A stretch of 64,000 bases of DNA from UBA830 sp038146925 (GTDB taxonomy: Bacteria > Pseudomonadota > Alphaproteobacteria > MPNO01 > UBA830), in assembly GCA_038146925.1 (NCBI GenBank), contig JAYQSP010000003.1, positions 62,001-126,000 on the forward strand, in the 5' to 3' direction. How positions within the stretch are numbered: position 1 is the first letter of the stretch; each line of letters begins with the position of its first letter. The notes below the pieces were generated by a model. That model saw only the letters and a program-made list of their open reading frames with translations, did not search any database and was not told the DNA's origin. The position numbers and the translations under genes are program-made. Positions 47,493 through 55,573 of this stretch are shown here, one piece after another.

Positions 47493-48338
47493 CTAACGCC
47501 GCAATCCTTTCAAAATCGTTTCGTAATCGGGATGCTCCGGCGGCAGGATCCCGTGGCGGATGCAGAAATCGACGATTACCAGATTGCAGTTGAACTTGAA
47601 GTCGAACGTCGTGTCGACGATCTCCATCACCTCGGCCGCAGGAAGCAGGCGGAATTCGGCGATCTCGCCGTCGGCGTTCAACGGCATGAAATCCGCCGGT
47701 AGCTCCAGGTCCCAGCAGAACATGATGTCGGGCTTCAGGCCGATGTCGCTTTCCGCACAATAGGTAATCGCCCCGGTCGGCAGCGCGGTGGCGGCCAGAT
47801 CCGGCGGCACGCCGGCTTCTTCCCCTGCTTCCTTGATGACGTTTTCCTTCAGGCTGAGCGTCACCGGCTGGCCGCCGGCGATCATGTTGTCGAACTGGCC
47901 GGGGCAAACCGGACGGTCGTCGGCCCGGCGCGCGATCCACATATGGAGGCCGTTTTCTTTTCTGACATAGCCGTTGATATGCACACCGTAGGCTCGCGCG
48001 CCGAAGAACGGAGCAGCGGCGCGTTCGACCTCGAAAGCATGCGGGCCGCCCCACTGTCCGCCGACCGGGTAAGGTTCGCCCCGCCAGCCGGTCAGCACGC
48101 CGTCCTCGAACAGCGCGCGGACGACCATGTCGACCGCGGCGGTGCGGTCTTCGTAGGATTCAATATTCGGTGCCAGCGAGACACTTTGGTCCGAGCGCAC
48201 GAAGACGTCGGGGAAGCGGTCTAAATGGGCCAGATTATCTTTCCGGATATGCCCGACCGCATCGCCATCGACCACCAGCGATACGTAGTTGGACAGGTCG
48301 TGCGTATTGCACAAAGCGATATGGTCAAGGAAACTCAT
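47493..48338 (-). CDS. NUDIX hydrolase with N-terminal DUF4743 domain
   Basis: A 281-residue protein: an N-terminal DUF4743 domain (residues 1-110) and a NUDIX fold. The Nudix box is NMIAGGQPVTLSLKENVIKE then AGEEAGVP, close to G-x5-E-x7-REVxEEAG with Lys in place of the usual Arg. This architecture is that of the plant/fungal thiamine-pyrophosphate-related NUDIX family (Tnr3-like and Nudix 20/24), so damaged thiamine diphosphates are a reasonable substrate guess. It is divergent from the GST-like gene by 32 bp. Confidence 0.9.
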   Translation of the reverse strand: MSFLDHIALCNTHDLSNYVSLVVDGDAVGHIRKDNLAHLDRFPDVFVRSDQSVSLAPNIESYEDRTAAVDMVVRALFEDGVLTGWRGEPYPVGGQWGGPHAFEVERAAAPFFGARAYGVHINGYVRKENGLHMWIARRADDRPVCPGQFDNMIAGGQPVTLSLKENVIKEAGEEAGVPPDLAATALPTGAITYCAESDIGLKPDIMFCWDLELPADFMPLNADGEIAEFRLLPAAEVMEIVDTTFDFKFNCNLVIVDFCIRHGILPPEHPDYETILKGLRR

Positions 48339-48370
48339 GATCCGAACGGCGATGGATGCGGGATGTGCGA

Positions 48371-49165
48371 ATGCTTAAACTGTATCACGGAACGACATCC
48401 GTATGCGCGGCCAAGGTGCGGCTGGTGCTGTACGAAAAGGGCCTTTCCTTCGAGAGCGAGCTGCTCAACCTGCAGGCGGGCGACCAGCACGATCCCGCCT
48501 ATCTGAAACTGAACCCCAAGGCTGTCGTGCCGACCCTGATCGACGGCGACCGGATCATCACCGAATCCTCGGTCATCATGTTCTACCTGGAAGAAACCGA
48601 GCCCGCGCCGGCCCTGATGCCCGACGATCCATGGATGCGGGCGCAGACGCGATTGTGGATGAAGCGGGTCGACGAATTTCTTCACCCCGGCTGCACGACG
48701 GTCACTTTCGCGACCGCCAACCGCAAACATTTCCTCGCCACCATGACGCCGGAAGAACGGGAGGCGCGTTACGCCCGCAATCCCAACCCGGAGCGCCGCG
48801 AAATCCAGCGCGACTGCATCGAAATGGGCCTCGACGCGCCGCGCGTCGGCGCCGCCGTCCGGCAATACGATGCCGCGTTCGATGACATGGAGCGCCAGCT
48901 TTCGGAAAAGCCCTGGCTGGGCGGGCGCGATTTCGGCTTCGCCGATATCTGCATGATTCCCTACGTCAACCGGCTCAGTCTGATCTGCATGGACAGCCTG
49001 TGGACCCGCAACCGCCCGAATGTCAGCGACTGGTTCGACCGCGTGCAGGCGCGACCGTCCTACGAAGACGCCATCGTGAAATGGACGACGGAGGACGACC
49101 ACGACCGCTTCGTCGTGCCGCGCGGCGAGGTGGAAGGGAAATTGTGGGAAGTGCTGGCGGTTTAA
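48371..49165 (+). CDS. Glutathione S-transferase family protein, paralog
   Basis: A 264-residue protein of the same long-GST subfamily as the gene at 2285: MLKLYHGTTSVCAAKVRLVL, LNPKAVVPTLIDGDRI with TESSVIMFYLEE, the inter-domain insert (about residues 105-160), and GRDFGFADICMIPYVNRL. Its likely role is glutathione-dependent transformation of an organic compound. The ATG was chosen over an in-frame upstream start because it aligns with the paralog. It is divergent from the NUDIX gene. Confidence 0.9.
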   Translation: MLKLYHGTTSVCAAKVRLVLYEKGLSFESELLNLQAGDQHDPAYLKLNPKAVVPTLIDGDRIITESSVIMFYLEETEPAPALMPDDPWMRAQTRLWMKRVDEFLHPGCTTVTFATANRKHFLATMTPEEREARYARNPNPERREIQRDCIEMGLDAPRVGAAVRQYDAAFDDMERQLSEKPWLGGRDFGFADICMIPYVNRLSLICMDSLWTRNRPNVSDWFDRVQARPSYEDAIVKWTTEDDHDRFVVPRGEVEGKLWEVLAV

Positions 49166-49217
49166 CCGACCAAAACGCCGCATTGCCACTTCCGCGCATC
49201 CGGATCATATTCCGTCC

Positions 49218-49415
49218 ATGAATACCGTTCTTCCCATCCTGATCGTCGTCGTCATGATCGCCACGCTGGGCGCGCTGGCGCTGGGGCTGATTTCCATGGT
49301 CCGCGGCGGCGACTTCAACGCCAGGCATTCCAACAAATTCATGCGCGCCCGGGTGATCCTGCAGTTCGGCGCCATTGTGCTGCTGGCGCTGCTGTTCCTG
49401 TTTTCGGCGAAGTGA
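49218..49415 (+). CDS. HIG1-domain (twin transmembrane) protein
   Basis: A 65-residue protein with two membrane segments (LPILIVVVMIATLGALALGL and VILQFGAIVLLALLFLF) linked by SMVRGGDFNARHSNKFMRAR, the HIG1-domain loop. Relatives are respiratory-chain-associated proteins (Rcf1-like in mitochondria). In many alphaproteobacteria it precedes a PduO-type cobalamin adenosyltransferase and etfBA; here the adenosyltransferase gene is not present and etfB follows after a repeat-filled gap. Confidence 0.85.
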   Translation: MNTVLPILIVVVMIATLGALALGLISMVRGGDFNARHSNKFMRARVILQFGAIVLLALLFLFSAK

Positions 49416-49604
49416 TCCTTCGAGACGCCGCTTTGCTTTCGTTCGCTTCACGACCTCAGCCTCAGGATGAGGAAAGCTAAACCTTATTAATCCCCTCGCC
49501 CCTGCGAGAGGGTTAGGGAGAGGGGGACGGCCTCTCAAGCTGACAGTCATCGGCGGGACAGATCACCCTCTCCCTAACCCTTCCCCTCAAGGGGGAGGGG
49601 ACTA
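49416..49604. repeat. Cluster of dispersed palindromic repeats before etfB
   Basis: The 380-bp gap between the HIG1 gene and etfB holds two elements. First, GATCCTTCGAGACGCCGCTT ending with CCTCAGGATGAGG, a two-arm palindrome of a type widely dispersed in alphaproteobacteria. Second, a composite in which AGGGTTAGGGAGAGGG and a later CCCTCTCCCTAACCCT are inverted, ending in the family-3 core CCCCTCAAGGGGGAGGGGAC. From 49605 to 49796 no gene or hairpin of note is seen; the etfB promoter should be there. Confidence 0.65.
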
Positions 49605-49796
49605 AATATACTGAATACCCACCCCAGCCCTTCGCATTGCAGCATACCCGAGCGAAACTTGACATCGGACGCCACTGAGTTAGTTTTCGCACTTGCGAAA
49701 TAAGTCTTTCCGTCCGCATCCCGAGTGGCAGCGAAACGCGCCCGGGAAGACCCGAAACCTACAGATGGCTGCCCCCAGATTGAGAGAGTCTGACCG

Positions 49797-50546
49797 ATGA
49801 AACTGCTCGTCGCCGTCAAGCGGGTGATCGATTACAACGTCAAGGTTCGCGTCAAGGGCGACGAAACCGGCGTTGAGACCGCCAACGTCAAGATGTCCAT
49901 GAACCCGTTCGACGAAATCGCCGTCGAGGAAGCCGTCCGCCTGCTGGAAGCCGGCACCGCAACCGAAGTGGTCGCCGTCTCCATGGGCGTGCAGCAGTGC
50001 CAGGAAACGATCCGCACGGCGCTGGCCATGGGCTGCGATCGCGGCATTCACGTGAAGACCGACGATGAGCTGCAGCCGCTGGCGGTCGCCAAGCTGCTGG
50101 CCAAAATCGTCGAGCAGGAATCGCCCGACGCGGTGATCCTGGGCAAGCAGGCCATCGACGACGATTCCAACCAGACCGGCCAGATGCTGGCGGGCCTGCT
50201 AGGCTGGTCGCAGGGCACGTTCGCGTCCGAGATCGTGCTGCAGGACGGCAAGGCCAACGTCACCCGCGAAGTCGACGGCGGACTGCAGACCATCGCCATC
50301 ACCCTGCCCGCGGTGGTCACAACGGACCTGCGCCTGAACGAGCCTCGCTACGCGTCGCTGCCCAACATCATGAAGGCGAAGAAAAAGGAAATCGCAGAGA
50401 TGACGCCGGACGAACTGGGTGTCGATATCGCGCCGCGTCTGACGACGCTGAAAGTCACCGAGCCGCCGAAGCGCGAGGGCGGGATCAAGGTCGAAACCGT
50501 CGCCGAAATGGTCGACAAGCTGAAAAACGAAGCGGGGGTCATCTGA
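49797..50546 (+). CDS. etfB: Electron transfer flavoprotein subunit beta
   Basis: A 249-residue EtfB beginning MKLLVAVKRVIDYNVKVRVK and containing MNPFDEIAVEEAVRLLEAG, the VILGKQAIDDDSNQTGQML loop and LPAVVTTDLRLNEPRYASLP. It binds AMP and, with EtfA, carries electrons from acyl-CoA dehydrogenases to ETF-ubiquinone oxidoreductase. Its last base overlaps the first of etfA, so the subunits are coupled. Confidence 0.98.
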   Translation: MKLLVAVKRVIDYNVKVRVKGDETGVETANVKMSMNPFDEIAVEEAVRLLEAGTATEVVAVSMGVQQCQETIRTALAMGCDRGIHVKTDDELQPLAVAKLLAKIVEQESPDAVILGKQAIDDDSNQTGQMLAGLLGWSQGTFASEIVLQDGKANVTREVDGGLQTIAITLPAVVTTDLRLNEPRYASLPNIMKAKKKEIAEMTPDELGVDIAPRLTTLKVTEPPKREGGIKVETVAEMVDKLKNEAGVI

Positions 50547-51499
50547 TGGCTGTTCTCGTCGTCGCCGATCACGACAATTCGGCAATCGTTCCCATCGTAC
50601 TCAACACCGTCACCGCCGCGGCCGCCATCGATGCCGACGTACACGTACTGGTCGCGGGGCACAACGCCGGTGCGGCCGCCGAAGCAGCCGGCAAAATCGC
50701 AGGCGTCGCCAAGGTCCTGCATGTCGACGGAGCCGCCTACGAGCACCAGCTGGCCGAAGCGCTGGCCCCGGTGGTCGTCGCCCACGCAGGCAATTACAGC
50801 CACATTCTTTTCCCGTCCAACACCACCGGCAAGAACGTCGCGCCGCGCGTCGCCGCCCTGCTGGACGTGGCACAGATTTCCGACATCGTCGAAGTCGTTT
50901 CCGGCGACACGTTCGTCCGTCCGATCTATGCCGGCAACGCCATGGCGACCGTGCAGTCCACGGATTCGGTGAAGGTGATCACCGTCCGGGGCACCGCGTT
51001 CGCCGCAGCGGAGGCCGAGGGTGGATCGGCCGCCGTTGAATCTGTCGATGGGGCGGAGGACCCCGGCCTGTCGAGCTTCATCGGCCAGGAACTGACCAAA
51101 TCCGAACGCCCCGAACTAACCGCCGCCCGGGTGATCATCTCCGGCGGGCGCGGCATGCAGTCGGGCGAGAATTTCGAGATCATCGAAAAAGTCGCCGACA
51201 AACTGGGCGCTGCCGTCGGCGCGTCGCGCGCCGCGGTCGATGCCGGCTACAAGCCTAACGACTACCAGGTCGGACAGACCGGCAAGGTCGTCGCGCCGGA
51301 GCTGTACATCGCGGTCGGGATTTCAGGCGCCATCCAGCATCTGGCGGGCATGAAGGATTCCAAGGTCATCGTCGCGATCAACAAGGACGAAGAGGCGCCG
51401 ATCTTTTCGGTCGCCGATTACGGCATCGTCGGCGATCTGTTCAAGCTCGTCCCCGAACTGGACGCAGAACTGGAAAAACAGGACATCAAACCGCGATAA
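50546..51499 (+). CDS. etfA: Electron transfer flavoprotein subunit alpha
   Basis: A 317-residue EtfA. The C-terminal FAD-binding region shows RGMQSGENFEIIEKVADKLG, GASRAAVDAGY, QVGQTGKVVAPELYIAVGIS and GAIQHLAGMKDSKVIVAINK. It holds the redox FAD of the ETF heterodimer. It lies in the standard etfB-etfA-hbd order found in alphaproteobacteria, linking beta-oxidation to the respiratory chain. Confidence 0.98.
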   Translation: MAVLVVADHDNSAIVPIVLNTVTAAAAIDADVHVLVAGHNAGAAAEAAGKIAGVAKVLHVDGAAYEHQLAEALAPVVVAHAGNYSHILFPSNTTGKNVAPRVAALLDVAQISDIVEVVSGDTFVRPIYAGNAMATVQSTDSVKVITVRGTAFAAAEAEGGSAAVESVDGAEDPGLSSFIGQELTKSERPELTAARVIISGGRGMQSGENFEIIEKVADKLGAAVGASRAAVDAGYKPNDYQVGQTGKVVAPELYIAVGISGAIQHLAGMKDSKVIVAINKDEEAPIFSVADYGIVGDLFKLVPELDAELEKQDIKPR

Positions 51500-51558
51500 A
51501 CAATCGCGGGCGTATTCAACAAAAAATCTGTGACAGGGAGTCAGCAGAGGAGTTTTAC

Positions 51559-52473
51559 ATGACTGATATTCAGGATCCGGGCGCGACGCCCGAGGCACTC
51601 GGCATCAAACAGATCGGCGTCATCGGCGCCGGACAGATGGGGTCCGGCATCGCGCATGTCGCAGCGACCACCGGCATCAATGTCGTGCTCAACGACATCG
51701 GCCAGGAACAGCTAGACAGGGCGATCGCCACCATCGACAAGAACCTGGAACGCCAGGTCAGCCGCGAGAAGATCAGCGCCGCCGACAAGCAGGATGCGCT
51801 CGACCGGCTGACCACGTCGACCGACGCGGCCGCGCTCGGCGACTGCGACGTCGTGATCGAGGCCGCAACCGAAGACGAAGCCATCAAGCGCGAAATTTAC
51901 AAGGCGGTCATTCCGTCGCTGCGCGACGACGCCATTATCGCATCGAATACTTCGTCGATTTCAATCACGCGCCTCGGCGCGACCACCGACCGGCCGGAAA
52001 AGTTCATGGGCATGCATTTCATGAACCCGGTGCCGATCATGCAGCTGGTCGAGTTGATCCCCGGCATCGCCACCGACGACGCCACGCATAAGGTGGTCGA
52101 AGGCCTGACCTACCGGATGGGCAAGACGCCCGTGATCTCGGAAGATTTCCCTGCCTTCATCGTCAACCGCATCCTGCTGCCGATGATCAATGAAGCCGTG
52201 TACACGCTGCACGAAGGCGTCGGCTCGGTAAAGGATATCGACATCGCGTTGAAGCTCGGCGCCAACCATCCGATGGGCCCGCTGGAACTGGCCGATTTCA
52301 TCGGCCTCGATACGTGCCTGGCGGTGATGCAGGTGCTGTATGACGGCCTGGCCGACACCAAGTACCGCCCGTGCCCCCTGCTGGTGAAATACGTCGAAGC
52401 CGGCTGGCTGGGGCGCAAATCGGGCAAGGGTTTCTACGACTATTCGGGCGACCAGCCGGTACCGACGCGGTAG
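51559..52473 (+). CDS. 3-hydroxybutyryl-CoA dehydrogenase
   Basis: A 304-residue protein of the 3-hydroxyacyl-CoA dehydrogenase family. The NAD-binding motif is GVIGAGQMGSGIAH, the catalytic region ASNTSSISITRLG and GMHFMNPVPIMQLVELIPG with the active-site His, and the C-terminal domain has FIVNRILLPMINEAVYTLHE and LGANHPMGPLELADFIGLD. It interconverts 3-hydroxybutyryl-CoA and acetoacetyl-CoA. It follows etfA by 59 bp with an AGGAG site, so it belongs to that operon. Confidence 0.95.
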   Translation: MTDIQDPGATPEALGIKQIGVIGAGQMGSGIAHVAATTGINVVLNDIGQEQLDRAIATIDKNLERQVSREKISAADKQDALDRLTTSTDAAALGDCDVVIEAATEDEAIKREIYKAVIPSLRDDAIIASNTSSISITRLGATTDRPEKFMGMHFMNPVPIMQLVELIPGIATDDATHKVVEGLTYRMGKTPVISEDFPAFIVNRILLPMINEAVYTLHEGVGSVKDIDIALKLGANHPMGPLELADFIGLDTCLAVMQVLYDGLADTKYRPCPLLVKYVEAGWLGRKSGKGFYDYSGDQPVPTR

Positions 52474-52498
52474 GCCGGCCGTTCGAACACGCCAACTC

Positions 52499-52531
52499 TT
52501 ATCCCCTACCCCTCAAGGGGGAGGGGACTCT
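52499..52531. repeat. Dispersed repeat, family 3 (CCCCTCAAGGGG hairpin)
   Basis: TATCCCCTACCCCTCAAGGG followed by GGAGGGGACT, almost identical to the end of the element at 49584-49604. It lies between the convergent dehydrogenase and LLM genes and may act as a bidirectional transcription barrier. Confidence 0.65.
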
Positions 52532-52544
52532 GTTCATATAAAAT

Positions 52545-53741
52545 CTACTCCGCCGCCTGGGTCGGCACGGGGTCCGCGTTCGGTTCCCACTGGCCCGCCC
52601 CTTCGAGCGCCATGGCAGCGGGCATGACCTCTTTCGAGAAGCGTTCCATCGACGCCATCGTCATGTCGTGCGGCATGCTGCCGATCTGGAACATGCCCAG
52701 GAAATAGCCGAGGCCGACCTTCTCGTGACAGGCGGCGAGTTTTTCTCGCACGGTGTCCGGGCTGCCCACGATGATAACGTCGCGTTCGATCAGGGTTTCG
52801 ATCGAATGGGAGGACAGCAGGCTCGCCTTCGTCTTCAGCACGCGCTTGTAGGACTCGATCGACATATACCCCGGCGGCAACAGCATCGTCGCCGGATACC
52901 GCAGCAGCTTGTTGAAAAACAGTTCGACATGCGGCCGCGCTTCCTCGACGGCTTGTTCGTCGGTTTCGCCGACATAGATCGGCGCCGCCCAGCCCAATTG
53001 TTCCGACGTAGCCGTATAGCCGTGCCGGTGCGCCACATCGCGATAGGCGTTATGGAACCGCACCACGTTCTGGAACGGCGAATAGGTCTGCAGATAGGTG
53101 TATTTGCGGTCAGGATGCGCAGCCCACTCGATGGTTTCGGACGATCCCTGGCTGGGTACCCAGATGGGCGGATGGGGATCCTGGAACGGGCGCGGCCAGG
53201 TGTTCACGTAATCGAAGTGATAATGCTTGCCTTCGAACGCGAACGGGCCTTTCTCGGTCCACGCCTTGATGACCAGATCGTGCGCTTCGTGAAAGCGTTC
53301 GTGGCTCACAGCGGGATTGGCGCCCATCGAGTAATATTCGCAGCCGAGCCCCCGGACCATGCCGCTGATCAGACGACCGCCGGTGATGCAGTCGATCATC
53401 GCGTGTTCTTCCGCCAGCGTCTGGGGATGATCGCGAATGCCGAAGGCATTGCCGAGAATGGCGATTTTGACGCGCTCGGTCTTGGTCGCCAGCGCCGACG
53501 CCATGACGACCGGCGACGGCATCAGGCCGTAGGCGTTCTGATGGTGTTCGTTCACGCAGACGCCGTCGAAGCCCAGATCCTCGGCAGCCTCAAGCTCATC
53601 AAGGTACCGGTTGTATAGTTCATGGCCCTTTTCGGGATCGAAATTGGTATTGGGATAGGTCACCCAGCAGGTGTCGTATTCCTTGTCGTAGTCAGGATCG
53701 ACATACGCGTAGGGCATCAGGTGGAAGAGAAAAACCTTCAT
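52545..53741 (-). CDS. LLM-class flavin-dependent oxidoreductase, tandem copy 1
   Basis: A 398-residue luciferase-like monooxygenase beginning MKVFLFHLMPYAYVDPDYDK. TIM-barrel features include CVNEHHQNAYGLMPSPVV, AEEHAMIDCITGGRLISGMV and VGSPDTVREKLAACHE. It uses reduced flavin and O2 to oxidise an organic substrate such as an alkane, terpene or sulfonate; the substrate is unknown. It lies 27 bp after a close paralog on the same strand, so they are probably cotranscribed. No dedicated flavin reductase gene is adjacent; the nitroreductases elsewhere in the window could serve. Confidence 0.92.
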   Translation of the reverse strand: MKVFLFHLMPYAYVDPDYDKEYDTCWVTYPNTNFDPEKGHELYNRYLDELEAAEDLGFDGVCVNEHHQNAYGLMPSPVVMASALATKTERVKIAILGNAFGIRDHPQTLAEEHAMIDCITGGRLISGMVRGLGCEYYSMGANPAVSHERFHEAHDLVIKAWTEKGPFAFEGKHYHFDYVNTWPRPFQDPHPPIWVPSQGSSETIEWAAHPDRKYTYLQTYSPFQNVVRFHNAYRDVAHRHGYTATSEQLGWAAPIYVGETDEQAVEEARPHVELFFNKLLRYPATMLLPPGYMSIESYKRVLKTKASLLSSHSIETLIERDVIIVGSPDTVREKLAACHEKVGLGYFLGMFQIGSMPHDMTMASMERFSKEVMPAAMALEGAGQWEPNADPVPTQAAE

Positions 53742-53768
53742 CGGCTTATCCTGTCGGTTCGGGCAGCG

Positions 53769-54941
53769 TTATTCGGCGGCAACCTTGTTGCTTGTCTCAC
53801 CGAACTGTTTCGCGGCCGGCATCACGTGTTCGGCGAAACGTTTCATGCTGGCGACCGTCATTTCGTGCGGCATCGACGCGATCTGGAACATGCCGAGGAA
53901 CGTGCCGACGCCGGCTTCGCGCTGGCAGTATTCCAGCCTGTCGCGCACGGTATCCGGACTGCCGCAAATCAGGATACCGGTTTCCATCAGCTCTTCCATG
54001 GACCGCACCTTGGACAGGCCGCCCTTGTGCTTCATGACATTCTTGAAAGACCTCAGAGACAGATATCCCGGCGGCAACAGCATTTCGGGCGTCATCCGCA
54101 GGAACTTGTTGAAAAAGGCCTCCACATGCGGACGCGCCTCTTCGATGGCCTTTTCATCTGTTTCGCCGACATAGATCGGCGCCGCCCATCCAACCTGTGA
54201 ATCCGTGGCTTCGTATCCGTACATGTCGCGGGCGACGTCCCGGTACATGTGAAGGAATTTCTTCACAGCCTCGAACGGACTGTAGGTTTGCAAATAGGTG
54301 TATTTGCGATCGGAATGGGCCGCCCATTCGATGGTTTCCAGCGACCCCTGCGACGGGCACCAGATCGGCGGGTGCGGCTTCTGGTAAGGCCGCGGCCAGA
54401 CATTCACGTATTCGAAGTGATAATGCTTGCCTTCGAACGCGAACGGACCTTCATCGGTCCAGGCGCGGATGACCAGATCGTGGGCTTCGTGAAACCGTTC
54501 GTGACTGAACGCGGGGTTCGCACCCATCGAATAATATTCGGCGCCGATGCCGCGGACCATGCCGCTGATAAGCCGACCGCCGGTAATGCAGTCGATCATC
54601 GCGTGTTCTTCCGCCAATGTCAGCGGATGCTCGCGGAGGCCGAACGCATTGCCGAGCACGGCAATCTTGGCTTTCGACGTGCGGCGCGCCAGCGCCGAGG
54701 CGGGCACGATGGGCGACGGCATCAGGCCATAGGCATTCTGATGGTGTTCGTTGACGCATAGCCCGTCGAACCCCAGTTGCTCGCCCATCTCCAGTTCGTC
54801 GAGATAGGTGTTGTAGAGATAGTGACCCACCTTGGGATCGAAATTGGAATTGGGATAAACCACCCAGGAGGCCTTGTACTCCTTGTCGTAGTCCAGATCG
54901 AGACTGGCATAAGGCATCAGATGGAAGAGAAAGCACTGCAT
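53769..54941 (-). CDS. LLM-class flavin-dependent oxidoreductase, tandem copy 2
   Basis: A 390-residue paralog of the downstream gene, with the same signature segments (CVNEHHQNAYGLMPSPIV, GNAFGLREHPLTLAEEHAM, ISGMVRGIGAEYYSMGANPA) and near-identical stretches such as GKHYHFEYVNVWPRP versus GKHYHFDYVNTWPRP. The two arose by tandem duplication. Divergence is greatest toward the C-terminus, suggesting different substrates or a heteromeric pair. It is first in the unit; the region upstream (54942-55105) should hold the promoters for both this operon and the URC operon. Confidence 0.92.
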   Translation of the reverse strand: MQCFLFHLMPYASLDLDYDKEYKASWVVYPNSNFDPKVGHYLYNTYLDELEMGEQLGFDGLCVNEHHQNAYGLMPSPIVPASALARRTSKAKIAVLGNAFGLREHPLTLAEEHAMIDCITGGRLISGMVRGIGAEYYSMGANPAFSHERFHEAHDLVIRAWTDEGPFAFEGKHYHFEYVNVWPRPYQKPHPPIWCPSQGSLETIEWAAHSDRKYTYLQTYSPFEAVKKFLHMYRDVARDMYGYEATDSQVGWAAPIYVGETDEKAIEEARPHVEAFFNKFLRMTPEMLLPPGYLSLRSFKNVMKHKGGLSKVRSMEELMETGILICGSPDTVRDRLEYCQREAGVGTFLGMFQIASMPHEMTVASMKRFAEHVMPAAKQFGETSNKVAAE

Positions 54942-55105
54942 GGCGGATCCCCAAAATAATAAGGTTGCGAACGATTATAGCGCGGCTGACGGAGAGCGAA
55001 ACCTCCCTGAATCACCCGGAAAACCGCCCGTCAAAAAAATTTAACCATAAAGACCCGAATTTAGGCCAGGTTTACGCGCTTGTTGCGGCAGAAAAAGAAG
55101 TCGTC

Positions 55106-55573
55106 ATGAGCGCTCACGATCATATCGTCCTTACTTCGCACCCGCCGGTCGGCGGCAACGGGCTGGTGGTCTACAACCGCAAGGAAGGCCGGGCGCTGGG
55201 GGAAGTCACCAAGTTCCTGGTCTACAACGCACGCAAGCGTCAGGAAGAAGGCGACAGCGCCGCCAAGTATTTCGAACGCACCGAATGCGTCGCCGGCGTG
55301 CAGGACGCGCGGTTCCAGGAACTGATGCCCGACATCTTCCACTGGCTGGGCGTGCAGCGGCTCGACCGGTTCGCATCGATGAGCGACATGAAGCACGACG
55401 CGCTGGCCGGCCAGGGAATCGAGATCGGCGAACGCATCGATCTGCCGGACGAGCTGATCCCCGAAGATGCCAGGGTGGAGATGGAGGCCAAGAAGGCGGC
55501 CGGATACTTCACCCAAACCGATATCAAGGACCAGGACGGGCTGAAAGACGTGAAGGGACGGCCCCTGTTTTGA
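55106..55573 (+). CDS. URC1-type GTP-cyclohydrolase-II-like protein with an internal deletion
   Basis: A 155-residue protein. Its first 17 residues (MSAHDHIVLTSHPPVGG) match the start of the bacterial URC1 family, and from NGLVVYNRKEGRALGEVTKF on it matches that family's C-terminal part to the end (ARVEMEAKKAAGYFTQTDIK). Full-length URC1 proteins have about 410-430 residues as I recall; about 260 residues in the middle, including the cysteine-rich zinc site of the GTP-cyclohydrolase-II fold, are missing, yet the frame is kept. The junction is at GGCGGC near 55151. It is the first gene of a URC1-URC4-UPRT operon and overlaps the next gene. As it stands, catalysis is unlikely. Confidence 0.8.
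   Translation: MSAHDHIVLTSHPPVGGNGLVVYNRKEGRALGEVTKFLVYNARKRQEEGDSAAKYFERTECVAGVQDARFQELMPDIFHWLGVQRLDRFASMSDMKHDALAGQGIEIGERIDLPDELIPEDARVEMEAKKAAGYFTQTDIKDQDGLKDVKGRPLF

Noticed and set aside
49574..49819. A minus-strand 81-residue open frame before etfB
   Set aside because: It runs through repeat DNA and the etfB start, has no family resemblance and no plausible start signal.
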